From assembly GCA_012845835.1 (NCBI GenBank), contig JABAKD010000030.1:3212416-3276415 (forward strand): 64,000 bases of DNA. The letters run 5' to 3'. The notes beneath the pieces were generated by a model. The model saw only the letters and a list, made by a program, of their open reading frames with translations, ran no database searches and had not been told where the DNA came from. This document shows, piece after piece, positions 31,707-42,748 of the stretch. The stretch's first letter is position 1; each line of letters opens with the position of its first letter. The position numbers and the translations under genes are program-made. The DNA is from Undaria pinnatifida (Eukaryota > Sar > Phaeophyceae > Laminariales > Alariaceae).

Positions 31707-32778
31707 GATACGTCGTCGGCGCTCGCGGCTGTGCTGTTGTTGTCGTATGCGGGGGAAGAGGCACAAGAAGCACTTGCTGCTATGGCTCTGCTGTTGGGGA
31801 GCAACTGGACTACCATCGGAGGGCTTCATCAAATAGTTTTTTGCACAGAGAGCTGAGATCTCTTAGCGGGCTGCAGCAGAGAGGGGGGGGGGGGGCGCCG
31901 CCACCTGATGCACCACGAATAATTTCGTTTTGGCGCCTCACATCAAAAGAAAGTCACCAGAAACCTGCAAACTGCAACAAATCTCTGTGCGATAAATAAT
32001 AAAAAAAAAATGCGATCTGGAAAATAATAAAAAATAACTGCAGCAAAGCAAAACAGCAACCATACCAGTGACACAACGTCCAAAGTTGACCTAAGTTGTG
32101 ATGATGCCATCTCCATCACCATAATGATTTCCGTACGTACGTAGCTCCTTGCGGGCGCGTGGGCGTACCTCTATAAACACGAGCCCGGGGCAAGCTCCTC
32201 CCCTCAAACGAAGGTCAGAAGATCGTGATGAGACCCTTTTTGGCTAGGTGATGATGATGAATGCGTTGTCCTTCGGCGTGATGGTGATGGGTAAGCAGCG
32301 CAGGGTAGGAAGACCTACTTGCTCGAGCCGCGGACCGCCATGTGTGTATGAAGTATTTGGGCCGAGACAATTTTTGGGATTTTTAGGATCTTGTTTTGCT
32401 TTTTTGAGATAAAAGAAGGTATTGCACGCATAAAAAGCCAATAAAATTGGTGGTAAAACAATCCGAAGGCCAATCAAAATGATATATTCCTTTGGTTATC
32501 TCGAGGAAATACTATCGACTTGGGTTGCAGCGTTCCAGGCAATTCCAGGTGTATGGTACGGGTTACAGTCAGTAGTAGTCCGAAGTACGAAATAGACCAT
32601 TCAGGTGTGTTGTGTGTGTTGTGTTCACAACCGTCACAACCGTTCTCTTAGACCATCACGGCCAGTCATAACTATCATTGATCGTCGTGCATGGCATAAT
32701 CTATCACCACCACCGCCCCGCTCCCCATGTGATAGGTGTGGTGATGATGCCGCGTAATCGGGGTGATGATGCATTTAT
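31707..32778. other. No supported gene; 5' flank of the bactofilin gene
   Basis: Includes a G tract near 31881-31894 and a CGTACGTACGTA run near 32132. The promoter of the bactofilin gene should lie here, but no specific element can be assigned. Confidence 0.35.
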
Positions 32779-32862
32779 TCCTCAGCTCCAGAGTGACTGG
32801 AGCCTGTCCTGTGACCACGGACTTGATAATGCGAGCTAATGTGAGAACAACAACAACAATGT
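32779..32862 (-). repeat. Dispersed repeat family RC, end fragment
   Basis: CCTCAGCTCCAGAGTGACTG, CCTGTGACCACGGACTTGAT and GAGAACAACAACAAC: the reverse complement of the first 80 bases of the RC copy at 22255. Confidence 0.85.
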
Positions 32863-33893
32863 ATCTCGACTGAGTACCTACGTACGTCAAAGCGTCACAC
32901 CCATCTAAAAGCTGAAATGGAATGTTCCAAAATCCGCAACCATATAATAACCCTTGTCGAAATCTTATCTTGGACCTGTTGGGGGGGATGTATCCGCGGT
33001 CAAGGTCGTCGTCCTGGTTGTGTAGTCGCAAGAAGAAGGCGGGGAGCAGGGAACAAGGGAACAAGGCCGGGGAAAGAGAGATGAAATGAACAAAAAAGGG
33101 AGTTGTGGGTATTGCTTGTACCCACGCGTGTCACATCATGCGTCGCACGTGTACGTGACTACTACAACAGCAGTCATTGCTCACATGGTATACGGCCGGC
33201 GGTCGTCTAGTGTAATGTGTGTTCGCACAGTCAGTGTGTACGTAATGTTGTACGGCCGGCCATCGTGTGATGACCCGTGGGCTCGTTCCACTTCGTACCA
33301 ACAACCCATATATTCTGTGTCCCCCTGTGAAAAATAGTATGTTACGGCGGTATCCACAACCAATCGCAATCGATCATCATCGCGCTTGTGCATGGGGGTA
33401 ACGATTACCCAGGGGGGCGTGAGAAGGGTTGGACGGTGCGCCTCGAGGTAGGCATATATATTAAAAAAATTATATATATAATACCTGGTATATAATACCT
33501 GGTACCTGTTATGACGGAATTTGCGTGAAAATCGAAGGGTGGCGAAAGTCTAAAAATAGAGTATGATACGGCGGTATCCACACACAATAACGACCAATCG
33601 ATCATCGCGCGTGGTGTGCATGGAGGTAAGGGCTACTCCGGGGCGCAAGAGAAAGATTGGATGGTGCGCTCGAGGAAGATATGTATGACAGAATTCGGCA
33701 TGAAGGGTGAAGGGTGGCGAAAGGCTGCATAGGAAGCGACAGATGGTCGAGAAGGGCGCGGAGGCATTCATGTGGAAAGGTCATGACGGGTTGAGCTGTA
33801 TGTAGTAAAGCTCTGCACAGAGCGACACGCGCCCGCGCCACCCACCGTTGAGACCAGTACGCGGCGGGGGGGGGGGGGGCTGGGGAGGAGGGG
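32863..33893. other. No supported gene
   Basis: A local duplication: 33330-33450 and 33560-33660 share ATG(A/T)TACGGCGGTATCCACA, a CGATCATC.CGCG block and the downstream AGAAGG/AAGATTGGA block. Two TACCTGGTA sites lie 14 bp apart at 33482 and 33496. Confidence 0.4.
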
Positions 33894-33907
33894 GGGGGGG
33901 GGGGGGG
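33868..33907 (+). repeat. G-rich homopolymer tracts
   Basis: Two long G runs separated by CTGGGGAGGA. A sequence of this kind could form G-quadruplexes on the + strand. Confidence 0.85.
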
Positions 33908-34012
33908 CTTCCCGGGAGACTGTTGTGAAGTCTTGGTCTGGCCATCATCGTCCGTGTGCCTTGCCATGGCGCCCGTAAGTAGCTAGTAGTATTTGGCCTC
34001 CTGGACCTCTTC
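33908..34012 (+). repeat. Repeat copy also present at 35450-35560
   Basis: After a G-rich run both copies have GGGAGACTGTTG, GTCTGG..TGGCCA.CATCG, a CC.TGCCATGGC.GCC word and CGTAAGTAGCT. The last word resembles a splice donor, but only the 35.45-kb copy is open in the relevant frame and no partner exon was found. Confidence 0.65.
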
Positions 34013-34124
34013 GCCTCACTGCGTTTTCTCGCCTCAATTCGTTTCCGGCTTTGGCTGCTCTACTTAGGTTGTCCCATTCTGGGTTTTCTGTCTTCCTTTA
34101 TCTTGTTATGGCCTTTCTTTCAGC

Positions 34125-34525
34125 GATCTGCTCTATTAGTGAATGGCCCTATCCTTGGCGTTTAGGCCTCATTACGAGGTGTGGGGGAATCTATAGCCTC
34201 ATGTCTTTGTTTCGAATAGCCACATCTTCGACCCCCTTTCCCGGTATTTTAGGATGAACTTTGTCGTCACCCTTCGACCGTCTTGAGCTACATATACGAC
34301 TTTTCAGGGTGGGCTAATGTAATAGAGTGTCAGTATAGCTGGCAATAGATTCATTGAGATAGACCGCAGGGTCGTGGTCTATTGGCCACAAGAAGATTCG
34401 CTTTTAAACGGTATATTCTGAGTGGAGAAGATAACCCGTAGAATCTAGCTAGCTTATACCACAAGAGCGTTCTCGGTAGTGGAACGTTCCTCCTCTGGAC
34501 AAGATAGATAGAAGTAAGCGCGTTA
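34125..34525 (+). repeat. LTR-like repeat family, copy 1
   Basis: About 400 bp co-linear with 50010-50400: TAGTGAATGG.CCTATCC, GAATCTATAGCCTCAT, CATCTTCGACCCCCTTTCCC, CCTTCGACCGTCTTG, CAGGGTGGGCTAATGTAAT and CTAGCTAGCTTATA. The CAGGGTGGGCTA boundary resembles the one in the gypsy-linked LTR copies. Confidence 0.75.
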
Positions 34526-34644
34526 AGCGCTTATGGGAATATATGGAACGTTCCTCCTTTGGACAAGGCAGATAGAAGTAAGCGCGTTAAGTGCTCATGG
34601 GAATATAGAACATCTAGGAGAACGTTCCTTGTACGTTCCATAGG

Positions 34645-35165
34645 TAAAGGTCCAGGAGAGAACACAGCAGCAATGCTGGGGTGAAGCGAACTCTGTGAGC
34701 CTCACCCCACCCCCATGCTCTCACTCCTCCTGTCCTGTCTCCTCGAGCTTTTCATAGCTCAACGCCAACAATAAGAAATCTACAAAGAAGAACCGGTGCT
34801 GTCTCCAAGCGAAGCTGATACCCCTGCGTCCCTTCCCTCACACCTTCCAGCACCACGACTCTTCCACAATTAGCGTCGACGGCAGAACCCGAACCTGCGC
34901 GTGAAATCACAGGGGGTTTCCAATCCATTCCTTTTACCACTCGGGCACGACGACGGTCCAGAAGAAAGAGAGCACAGCAGCTATGCTGGGGGTGAAGTCT
35001 GTGAGACTCACCCCACCCCCATGCTCTCACGCCTCTTTTCCTGTCTCCTCGAGCTTCTCATAGCTCGACGCCAATAAGAAGAAATCTATAAAGAAGAACT
35101 GGTGCTGTCTCCAAGCGAAGCTGATACCCCTGCGTCCCTTCCCTCACACCTTCCCGGCTCCCACG
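34645..35165 (+). repeat. Direct repeat of about 310 bp
   Basis: Two copies (about 34645-34850 and 34953-35160) share GAGAGAACACAGCAG or similar, CTCACCCCACCCCCATGCTC, CTGTCTCCTCGAGCTT.TCAT and GGTGCTGTCTCCAAGCGAAG. The end of the unit recurs, diverged, at 50600-50660. Confidence 0.8.
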
Positions 35166-35752
35166 ACGCTTCCACATCAATGCCCTTTATGCACTTGGTG
35201 CCGCTCTATATGCGCAATGCCTTCTTCTGTCAGTCTCTGACGACCTGCTATAATAATTGTGTGTGGTGTTTGCCTTTCCTTCTTTGCTTTCTTTGTTTTA
35301 TTTCATTTTGCTCTTTTTTTCAACTGCCTCGGGTTTTTCGTACGCATGCGTGTTGATGGCGCTGGCTGGTTGGCTGGTTGATATTTTTAGCCGCATACCC
35401 TAGGGGAGGCGGGGGGGGCGCGAGGGCGGGGCGGGGGGGCGGGCTCCTGCCGGAGAGACTGTTGAGATGTCTGGACCTGGCCAACATCGACCTGACGTAT
35501 GATGTGCGCCTTCCCATGGCAGCCGTAAGTAGCTTGTGTTAGGCGGCCCGGACTTATTCGCCTTGCGAGTGCTCCCCTCAGTGCCCTTTATGCGCCTGCT
35601 GTCCTCTGTATGCGCAAGGTCTTTCTATCAGTCTCTAGGACCTGCTGTTTTGATCTTGGTGTTTTCCTTTCCTTTCTTTCATAGCCTTTTTAATTTTATT
35701 TGTTCTCTTTCTTTTTCAACTGCCTCGGGTCTTTCGTACGCATGCATGTAAA
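35166..35752 (+). repeat. Second direct repeat pair
   Basis: About 35185-35360 and 35580-35752 share TGCCCTTTATGC, TATGCGCAA, CAGTCTCT, a T-rich stretch and AACTGCCTCGGG.TTTTCGTA or similar, then ACGCATGC. Between them lies the copy of the 33.9-kb repeat. Confidence 0.7.
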
Positions 35753-35761
35753 ATAAGACAG

Positions 35762-36004
35762 GGCCTAAAATAGACGCGGGCCGCCTTCTTGCAGATCTCG
35801 CAACTAGACAGGTTCCACGTTGGTCATTGGTCACCTACATGTCTTAGAGAAGGTCTTTGTATCATTCCCCCTAGTCAAGGATGGAACTGAACGATTATGC
35901 GCGGCTGGCACAACATCACCGTCACCTTATTCCTATACAAACCCGCCTTGCATATCCTCATCCCGGATTATATGCCTTGCTAGACTCAGGGCAATGCCAT
36001 AACA
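35762..36004 (-). repeat. LTR-like sequence, probable 3' LTR of the gypsy element
   Basis: Matches 38485-38764 and 47622-47897 in the same orientation: a GGGCCT edge, AGGTTCCACGTTGGTCA, CAGGGCAATGCCATAACA or similar at the other edge. Read on the - strand it starts TGTTATGGCATTGCCC, a TG start as in LTRs. Exact ends and target duplication are not certain. Confidence 0.6.
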
Positions 36005-36365
36005 CTAGCCCACCCTGATGAGCCGTATATGCAGAATTATGGAAGATTCGGGGAAGCACCGGTGCCACGGTCTGGAACATGACTCGGAGATGCGGCTATT
36101 CAAAACCCACTCCCACACCTCTAACCTGCAAGGCTACGAAGCCTCAGGGAAAATGATAAGGCAGAAAACCGAAAACGGAGAACGTAAGACTGGAAACGAA
36201 CTATAGAAAACACAGCGTTGATGGTGGAATCGACAAACGGGAGAGCTGTCGCTTTCCTCAGATTAACGTGGGGAATGGGAACAAAGGAAACATAAAAAGG
36301 TAAACGGGGAACTGCCGAGATATAAAAAAATATGCGAAAACGCTGGGTTCGAAGGCCAGAGAGTC
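36005..36365 (-). repeat. Sequence adjoining the LTR, also at 47898-48250
   Basis: Co-linear with 47898-48250: CTAGCCCACCCTGA.GAGCCG, AAGATTCGGGGAA, ACATGACTCG.AGATGCGGCT, GGCGGAATCGAC or similar, and GAGATATAAAAA. Opposite-strand fragments occur at 39880-40045 and 45650-45930. It is either the 3' end of the internal region or part of a longer LTR. Confidence 0.65.
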
Positions 36366-36657
36366 ACAAACCTCTCCAGCAAAATCCTGAGCGGTCGCAA
36401 AAGCGTATCAGAACGCTACGTGCGAAACCCTACTCGCGCGCGGAATGGACATCGTATGTAACCCTGCGGGAAAGACGTCGAAACCGCAGAGAAATAACGG
36501 GACAGCCCCCCTATGAAAACTAAGTCAAAGACCCAGAAAGACGAATATCCCCCGAAAGACCACAACTCAAAACCGGGAAAGCAGGATTAAAATACTCGAG
36601 CGCGACGGTGGCATGAACATCAACTAGCCACGTCCGCGTCTCGAGATTCGACTGCGT

Positions 36658-37560
36658 TGCTTAGAATCCCGCGTGCAGCTGAGCTACCCCGACGGAGTTG
36701 AAGGCACCAGGAACCCAGAACCCCTCCTGCCGAAGTCGTGTAGCGAGCTGGAGAGAGAGCAGAAGTTTGATCTGTCCCGGGTTGTCCAGAAAACGTACCA
36801 AATATCCCCCGTCGGTGGTTGTACGAGCGCTAATATTCCCTAACCACCACAAGTCGTCGTCGTCTTTGTACCAAAAATAGACCCCGTTTGGGAACACCGT
36901 AGTGCTGTAGTGGTGTAACCAGTCAGCGCGCGGCACGTAGCCGTAGCCAGGATCCAAAAATCACTCGCCGTTAGCACGAGAAGGTTCCCGTTGTGCGGCC
37001 GCAATGCGCATCTGACGGTGTAGGCAGTTGGTTTGGCGGTGCTGGTTCGGAGTGCCAGCCCAGTAAAGCAAGATCTGTTGTCGTGAAAGCTGGCGGTCCA
37101 TCTCCCGTTCCCATGATGAGCGAGAGAGCCCAGTCCAATGCGTCTCGTACATCACCGCGATAACCCCACCCCAACCACGGACCGAATGGTGGCCGGTGAT
37201 ATTTTCCACCTCTTGCTGCTGGTGGGGCGCTGCCACGTCGTCCCGAGTAACCCGATATGGCGGAGATTTTTTGTGAAGTTGTAGCATACGTATTGCGTCA
37301 AACCACCCGGAAGATACTTTGGCATGTCGCCGCGGTTGTGAGGGCTGGCGCAGGGCTTGTAGTGCTCGATGGAGACACGGCGGTGCGCATCTGCGCCGGG
37401 CGTGTCCGTGGGGAAATCCAAATAAAGGAGTTTATCCCGAGGGGGGAACCTTCCGTTGTGACGCTAGACGGACACGGCCCGACAGCGAAGAAAATTTGTA
37501 AGGGCCGGTCCAGCTGAGCGCAAATTTGGCCTTGAGCACCATGTCATTCTTTGCCGGCTT
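36658..37560 (-). pseudogene. Ty3/gypsy polyprotein C-terminal end, broken
   Basis: Downstream of the integrase on the - strand, several frames carry the end of a gypsy polyprotein: KAKFALSWTGPYK (about 37500-37545, the strand motif after integrase), RVSIEHYKPCASPHNRGDMP, HWTGLSRSSWEREMDRQLSR and DDLWWLGNISARTTTDGGYL. The last two are in the same frame, separated by a TGA at 36961-36963; other parts need frame changes. So the segment is clearly derived from coding sequence but no longer encodes it. The WWLG/YLVRF stretch may be a chromo- or Tudor-like tail, which is inference. Confidence 0.75.
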
Positions 37561-37604
37561 TCGCGTCCTTGGCGAATAGTGGAGGCCATACTATGCAGTC
37601 AAGC

Positions 37605-38283
37605 CTAATTACCCACCACGACGTTGGGGACCTGACGCAAGCGTCCGAAAGGACTGAGTTGAGCCGTTCCACGCGAAAAACAGTCAAAGCATGCAGTTCG
37701 CGAACAATATCGTTGCCGCCCTGTTGGCATTCCGACGCCAGGTCGCAATATGCGAGGTGGTCGTGGGCAGGCTCTGATGGCCGGCAACCCCGAAGCGGTC
37801 AAAAATAGTATGAGGGAGGCGCGGGAGCCTGCCCATGTAAACCTCGAGACCAGTGGCGGCGCTGACAGAATTGTTGTTGGCGAATTCCACGTGGGATAGT
37901 TGCGCATCCCAATCGTTTTGGCGCTCGTTGACGACCATAGCCAGCATTTGCGCCATTGTGTGGTTGACACGCTCCACACCACCATTACCGCTCGGGTGGA
38001 AGGAGCTGGTGGTGATTTTTCGAACACCAAGAAACTCGTCGACGGCATACGAAATCTTGGAGCAGAACTGGAGGCCGTTGCCGGTGAGGATACTACGAGG
38101 GCACCCCGAAAGGCGAATGCACCGGTCGATAAGGACGCTGGCCGTACCCTCAGCCGTAAATTTAGCGGCGGTGACAGCGAACATATCCGCGCAGCGGCTG
38201 AAACGATCGATGGGAAGCAAGATGTAGCTGTTACCCCGGGGGCGTGATCGGCAGTGGCCCAAAATAGTCCACGCTGACCGCAA
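37605..38283 (-). pseudogene. Ty3/gypsy integrase core, dead
   Basis: The - strand frame shows a retroviral-type integrase core: PIDRFSRCADMFAV, SVLIDRCIRLSGCPRSIL, GNGLQFCSKI, FHPSGNGGVERVNHTMAQML, WDAQLSHVEFANNNSV. The family's second catalytic Asp (normally in SDNGxQF) is Gly here (TGNGLQF). The Glu of GVERVNH is kept. The first Asp lies in the neighbouring frame at 38231-38470 (VSVDYFGPL), so a frameshift separates the two parts. No reverse transcriptase, protease or gag is found beside it. Confidence 0.85.
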
Positions 38284-38470
38284 TGCCCGGTCCTGGAGGG
38301 AGGCGAATCGGGATGACGGGCCAATGAATCGTCAAACGCGTGTATTCCACCCTTGGGACTTTAGGCAGGGCCGTAGACACCAGCGGGCGCAAAAGCTCAT
38401 TCCTATCCACCAATAGGAACTCTCGAGCATGCGAAGTGTACGTGCCGTGCCGTCCTGCCGACGACGTCAA
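38231..38470 (-). pseudogene. Ty3/gypsy integrase, N-terminal part in another frame
   Basis: Frame with SHAREFLLVDRNELLRPLV and PGPGIAVSVDYFGPLPI, the linker and first catalytic strand of the integrase core. It overlaps the following frame at about 38231-38283, which shows the frameshift. It begins within about 15 bases of an LTR-like repeat, so the zinc-binding domain and everything upstream have been deleted. Confidence 0.8.
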
Positions 38471-38484
38471 GTAATGATAACATT

Positions 38485-38764
38485 GGCCTGAAAACAGACG
38501 CAGGCCACCTTCTGGCAGGTTCCTCTACTACTAAGCAGGTTCCACGTTGGTCACTCGCTTGTCTTTGAGGAGCTCTTTGTAATATTCCCCGCTGCTAATA
38601 GTTACGGATGGAACTGCACGACTATACACAGATGGCGCAAAATCACTATTCCCTTATCCCTATACGCAAACGCCTTCGAAGGTATGTGAAACCCTTCTTA
38701 TACAATATTCGTATCCTAGATCATAGGCTTTGCTATTGATAGGCTCTCAGGACAATGCCATAAC
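38485..38764 (-). repeat. LTR-like sequence, probable 5' LTR of the gypsy element
   Basis: Direct-repeat partner of 35762-36004, enclosing the integrase remnant. The pair with about 2.5 kb between them suggests an internally deleted element of about 3 kb. Confidence 0.6.
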
Positions 38765-39464
38765 GCATGCGTGTAAATAGCGCTGGCTGGTTGATTGCTT
38801 GCTATTATTTTCCACTCTCCCCCTGCTGGCGAGCTCACGTACTATCTTACTACGTGTAACACCTAGTTGCACTATTTTATTTGTCTATGTCGGCCATGTA
38901 CTTGTGTTTTTTTTATAGCGCTGTTTGGCTTGCCTTTACCTCGCTACACCCCGCCTGCTGGCGAGTCTACGTAATAACTTCGTACCTGGTACTTACGGGT
39001 TGTCTTGCTTGTTGTTTCGTTTTCTGCAATCTCTTTTTTTTCTACTTCGTCCTAAGTTATTTTCTCCTCGGATTTGTACATTACTTGGCTTTCTTGTTTT
39101 CCTGCGGTATTGTATAACAGTATTAATGGTCGAGTTCAGCTGCAATTAATTCTTGAACGCATGAACCAGTATGGGCCTGATACGTACGCACGCTGAATTC
39201 CGATTTCATTTTTCTTCTTTTTTTTGTGTGTGGCGGATGTACGACACGGTTCAGCTTCGTATGATATACATATATCCTAAAAGTTAGGTTCATTCTTCCT
39301 GTTGATTCCATTTTCGCTCTCTGTCCGTTATTGCCACTTGGATGTCACCGTTCAAGAATATTGGAATCCTAGATACGCTTCATTCTTCGATGATCCCACC
39401 CACAATGCCAATATACTTTCATCCAGCCATCGTTATGATATTATAATGATATTAAAAAAAAAAA
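38765..39464. other. No supported gene
   Basis: A T-rich stretch with a TACCTGGTA at 38983-38991. The first bases repeat the ACGCATGCGTGT..ATAGCGCTGGCTGG block of 35342-35372. Confidence 0.35.
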
Positions 39465-39600
39465 CGCTCCAGCTGTGACATCGAATATTTTGTCGAGGCT
39501 CATCTTAGCAAGCTGTGTATGATACTCCGATCGCGCGTAATACTGGATGTGCGTCCTCATTAACGATATAGGTCGGCGACTCCCCTTAGAACTAGCTTGT
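39465..39600 (+). repeat. Dispersed repeat family RA copy
   Basis: CGCTCCAGCTGTGACATCGA, GCAAGCTGTGTATGATACTC, ATATAGGTCGGCGACTCCCC. Confidence 0.85.
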
Positions 39601-39879
39601 ACAAGTGTTACTGCCACCCAGTCGAGCTCGAGCCCCGCTCATGAAGACGCCTACAGGGTTCGCAAGCCCTGCCTCGTCTTCACGCACGCTAACCCACGCA
39701 CATCAGGCAACGTCGCTACCAGTGGAACAGGTAGAAGAACCGACACTGCGTGACGGGCCAGTGGTGACACCACGGCCTGCGCCCGATCATTGGACACTAT
39801 TCCTGTAAATCTACGGAAGAATCGCATCTCTCGTCAAGCAGAATCAGCTTAAAGCCCCCCACCCCTTCGCATTTTCCTG

Positions 39880-40050
39880 GCTTCGTAATCAGGACGTTTA
39901 GAGGTTTGGGAGTGGAACTTGAAAAGCTGCATCTTCGACTCATGGTCTAGTTAGTGGAACCGGGATTTCCCCGAATTTCCCATATTTCTGCATATATGCG
40001 ACTCATCAGTGTGGGCTAGTGTTATGGTAAGGCCTTGGAAGGCTGTAAAT
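39880..40050 (+). repeat. Opposite-strand fragment of the LTR-adjoining repeat
   Basis: Reverse complement of part of 36005-36150: TTCGACTCATG, TGGAACCGGGATTTCCCCGA, ACTCATCAGTGTGGGCTAGT and then TGTTATGG, which is the start of the LTR-like repeat. Confidence 0.65.
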
Positions 40051-40774
40051 TGCCTCAAACACAGGTAATTAGCCGTTTTTGTGTTGATAGGATGGCGTTT
40101 TGTATTCGGGACAACCATAAAATGAGACGGACAAGAGCCCCACATCGTTTTATGTCATCCGGCTCTGGTGGGACTAATAAAACTGCTTCTCTACTACGTC
40201 TTGAGAGGTTAAGAAAGTGAGTAATCACCAAGGACTAGCTTAATAGGCAGACCTGCCAGGAGATGATACTTTTTCTAGCCGCTTATGCACCTTACACAAG
40301 GGTCAACAGGGTGATATATATCGAGTGTTGCGTACCAGAAATTATATCCGGGGCCTGCTCTATCTATAGCGCCTAATGAGTAGTCTGGCTGTCACAACTG
40401 TCATGCTGTCGTTACGAACAGCGATAAGCACTGCAACCGTACGTAGTAGCACCAGTATTTTACAAGGGCTCCCCGCCGCAGATGGCTGACGGCGCCTGCT
40501 ATGCTCGCGCAAGGAAGAATACAAATATATGTGAAGGGGCAGAAAGAAGAGGCCCATGATTTGGTGCAAGTAGCGATTTGATACTGCCAAGAGCTGCTTG
40601 TGCAGAGCTGACTTCCGTGTGCTGTGCTGTATGCTTGTTGACGATGTCACGTTCTGATCGGCAGTTTACGGGTGCAATTTCCGAAGAAAAAAGAAACATG
40701 AGGAGAACCGAGACAGGACAAACAGGACAGCCATATGGAGAACTCAAAAAGTCGAGTACACATGTACATACCGG

Positions 40775-41330
40775 TACCTGGTACCTGGTACTTCGCATGA
40801 TACCTTGCACCGCAAGTTCGAAAGAAAGCACAGCGCAGCACGGCACAGCACCGCAGCGCAGGGCAAGGCACAGCACCGCACAGCACCGCACAGCACCGCA
40901 CAGCACCGCACAGCACCGCACGGCGCTGCGTTCCAGAGGTATAGCTGGGCTGGGCTGAGCTAGGAACGCTTTTTCTGTTATTCAACTATGTGGTGGTACC
41001 GGTAGCTGGTGTACTTCGAACGATACCTGGTATCGTACGAACGAGTAAGAACAGCGAAGCACGCAGTAAGGCACAGCACCGCACAGCACCGCACAGTACC
41101 GCACCGCACGGCAGGGCACGGCACCGCACGGCACCGCATGGCGCTGCGCTGCGCTGCTAAGCAGAATACTTCGAACGATTCCTGGCATTGTACGAAGGAG
41201 CAAATACAGTAAAGCACGCAGCACGGCACAGCACGGCAGAGCACGACACAGCACGGCAGGGCACGGCACTGCACGGCGCTGCGCTGCTGAGCTTGCGCTG
41301 CGGTGCGCTGCTGAGCTGAGCTGAGCTGAT
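40775..41330 (+). repeat. Higher-order minisatellite: palindrome plus decamer runs
   Basis: Three units of roughly 200-260 bp, near 40775, 40990 and 41165. Each has a TTCGAACGATACCTGGTA-like palindrome followed by a run of the decamer CACAGCACCG and its variants. The palindrome at 41016-41042 has 13-base arms with one mismatch around a single central base. The Cys/Ala-rich frames on the - strand come from the decamers. Confidence 0.8.
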
Positions 41331-41860
41331 GATGAGCCAAGCTGAGCTCAGCTGGGACCCGATATGATGAAACTTCGTGCAACCACGAAAAACAGGTGAA
41401 AAAAGAAAGCTGGACCGTCCCGCACGTAGTAGACGGAGATGGTGTCCAAATGGGAGGTCTTGAGAGGCCAGAGATGCACCACGCGAGCCCTCCGGGAAAA
41501 AAAACAAACATAAGTAGATCTATGTGGTCCGCGCACAATACGCGTATGCCGATATTTTCGCTCTGATACATTAACTGTTAGTTCAATAAAAGGGGTCGTT
41601 TCATTCTTATTTCGGTCATCGTTTAAAAGTTCCAGTTTCCAGTTTTTCGTTTTCTTGTCTATTAATCCAATACACATTAAGGGTTTTAGACAAGAATTAT
41701 GTGGGTGGTACGTCTTTCCAAAGCACAGCATCCGTGATCATTACCTGCGTAACTTCTTGCCCACCAGGTACGTGCTAGAGGGGCCATTACTACATGCTTA
41801 CTGCTACTCTGTTGCTTTGAGGTACTGTATTAGCATAAGCCATTGCACGTATACGGAGAG

Positions 41861-42075
41861 GTGCACATGGTATGAGATCTCCCAAGAAGGTAGTATATGG
41901 ATGGTAAACTGATAGTTTATTCTCAAGGCCTATAAACGGTGATCCAGGATTTGTGTCAGGGTTGGGCAGCCACACCCGCCTTAGGGAGGGGCCGTACATA
42001 ACGCGTCCTCTGCTATTTTGAAAACGCCTATGTCATGTAACTCTTGACATTGTCACGGAGCCGTAACATCCTCCT
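41861..42075 (+). repeat. Direct repeat, left copy of a ~750-bp structure
   Basis: Partner of 42401-42612, offset 540 bp. Shared blocks: GTGCACATGGT, GGTAAACTGATAGTT, AAGGCCTATAAACGGTGA, TTGTGTCAGGGT, TTAGGGAGGGG and GAAAACGCCT.TGTCAT. Confidence 0.8.
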
Positions 42076-42400
42076 AGCGTAATGTGAGTGACAAGAGCGT
42101 TGTGTTACTACAATCCTATAACTGTAATCAAGGGTAAAGAGCCGCAAAGCTCTTAACAGAAACAATCGACCCTCTAGGATGAGGCAACTCGAACTCGATT
42201 CTCGGATTGGACACCATGAAACAGATCAGGACTAAAGTATTGTTGAGCTGAGGTCATGATGTGGCAACCGATACATGCATAGTCTACTAGCCTGGCAGGG
42301 TGACATACCTGCATCACACTCAGCATAGACGATGATCCGACCGAAGTTCGGATGTGCGCTTGCATGCGCCTCAGAGAAGCCCAGCAGGCTCCATGTGCAG

Positions 42401-42612
42401 GTGCACATGGTGTGAGGTCCCAAGAAGGCAGTGTGTATATGGTAAACTGATAGTTAATTCGCAAGGCCTATAAACGGTGACCCAGGAATTGTGTCAGGGT
42501 GGGGTAGCCGCACCCGACTTAGGGAGGGGTCGTAAATAACGCGGCCCCTGCTGTTACGAAAACGCCTCTGTCATCGTAACTCTTAAAACTGTCACGAAAC
42601 CGTAGCAATAAG
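42401..42612 (+). repeat. Direct repeat, right copy
   Basis: Together with 41861-42075 it encloses about 325 bp without coding sequence. This resembles a terminal-repeat element in miniature, but no primer binding site could be pinned down. Confidence 0.75.
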
Positions 42613-42684
42613 TCAAGGTGTGGACTAGACTCATATGTTTACCACTTTTTCGTTTGATTTTGTCTTTTATTTTTTGGGTATTCT

Positions 42685-42748
42685 TCCACTCCTGAGAAAC
42701 TGGAACCTGGCCGGTGATGACAGACTTGATTATGCGAGTTATTAATAG
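42685..42748 (-). repeat. Dispersed repeat family RC, diverged fragment
   Basis: CCACTCCTGAGAAACTGGAA, ATGACAGACTTGATTATGCG: a recognisable but more diverged copy of the RC end. Confidence 0.6.

Noticed and set aside
31525-31773. 82-codon - strand frame as the bactofilin N-terminus
   Set aside because: Its phase at the GTATGT donor does not match exon 2; the alternative frame starting at 31706 does.
37853-38247. Frames on the + strand over the integrase
   Set aside because: They are antisense shadows of the gypsy integrase core.
40499-41269. Cys/Ala-rich proteins on the - strand
   Set aside because: The peptide is a translation of the CACAGCACCG decamer array.
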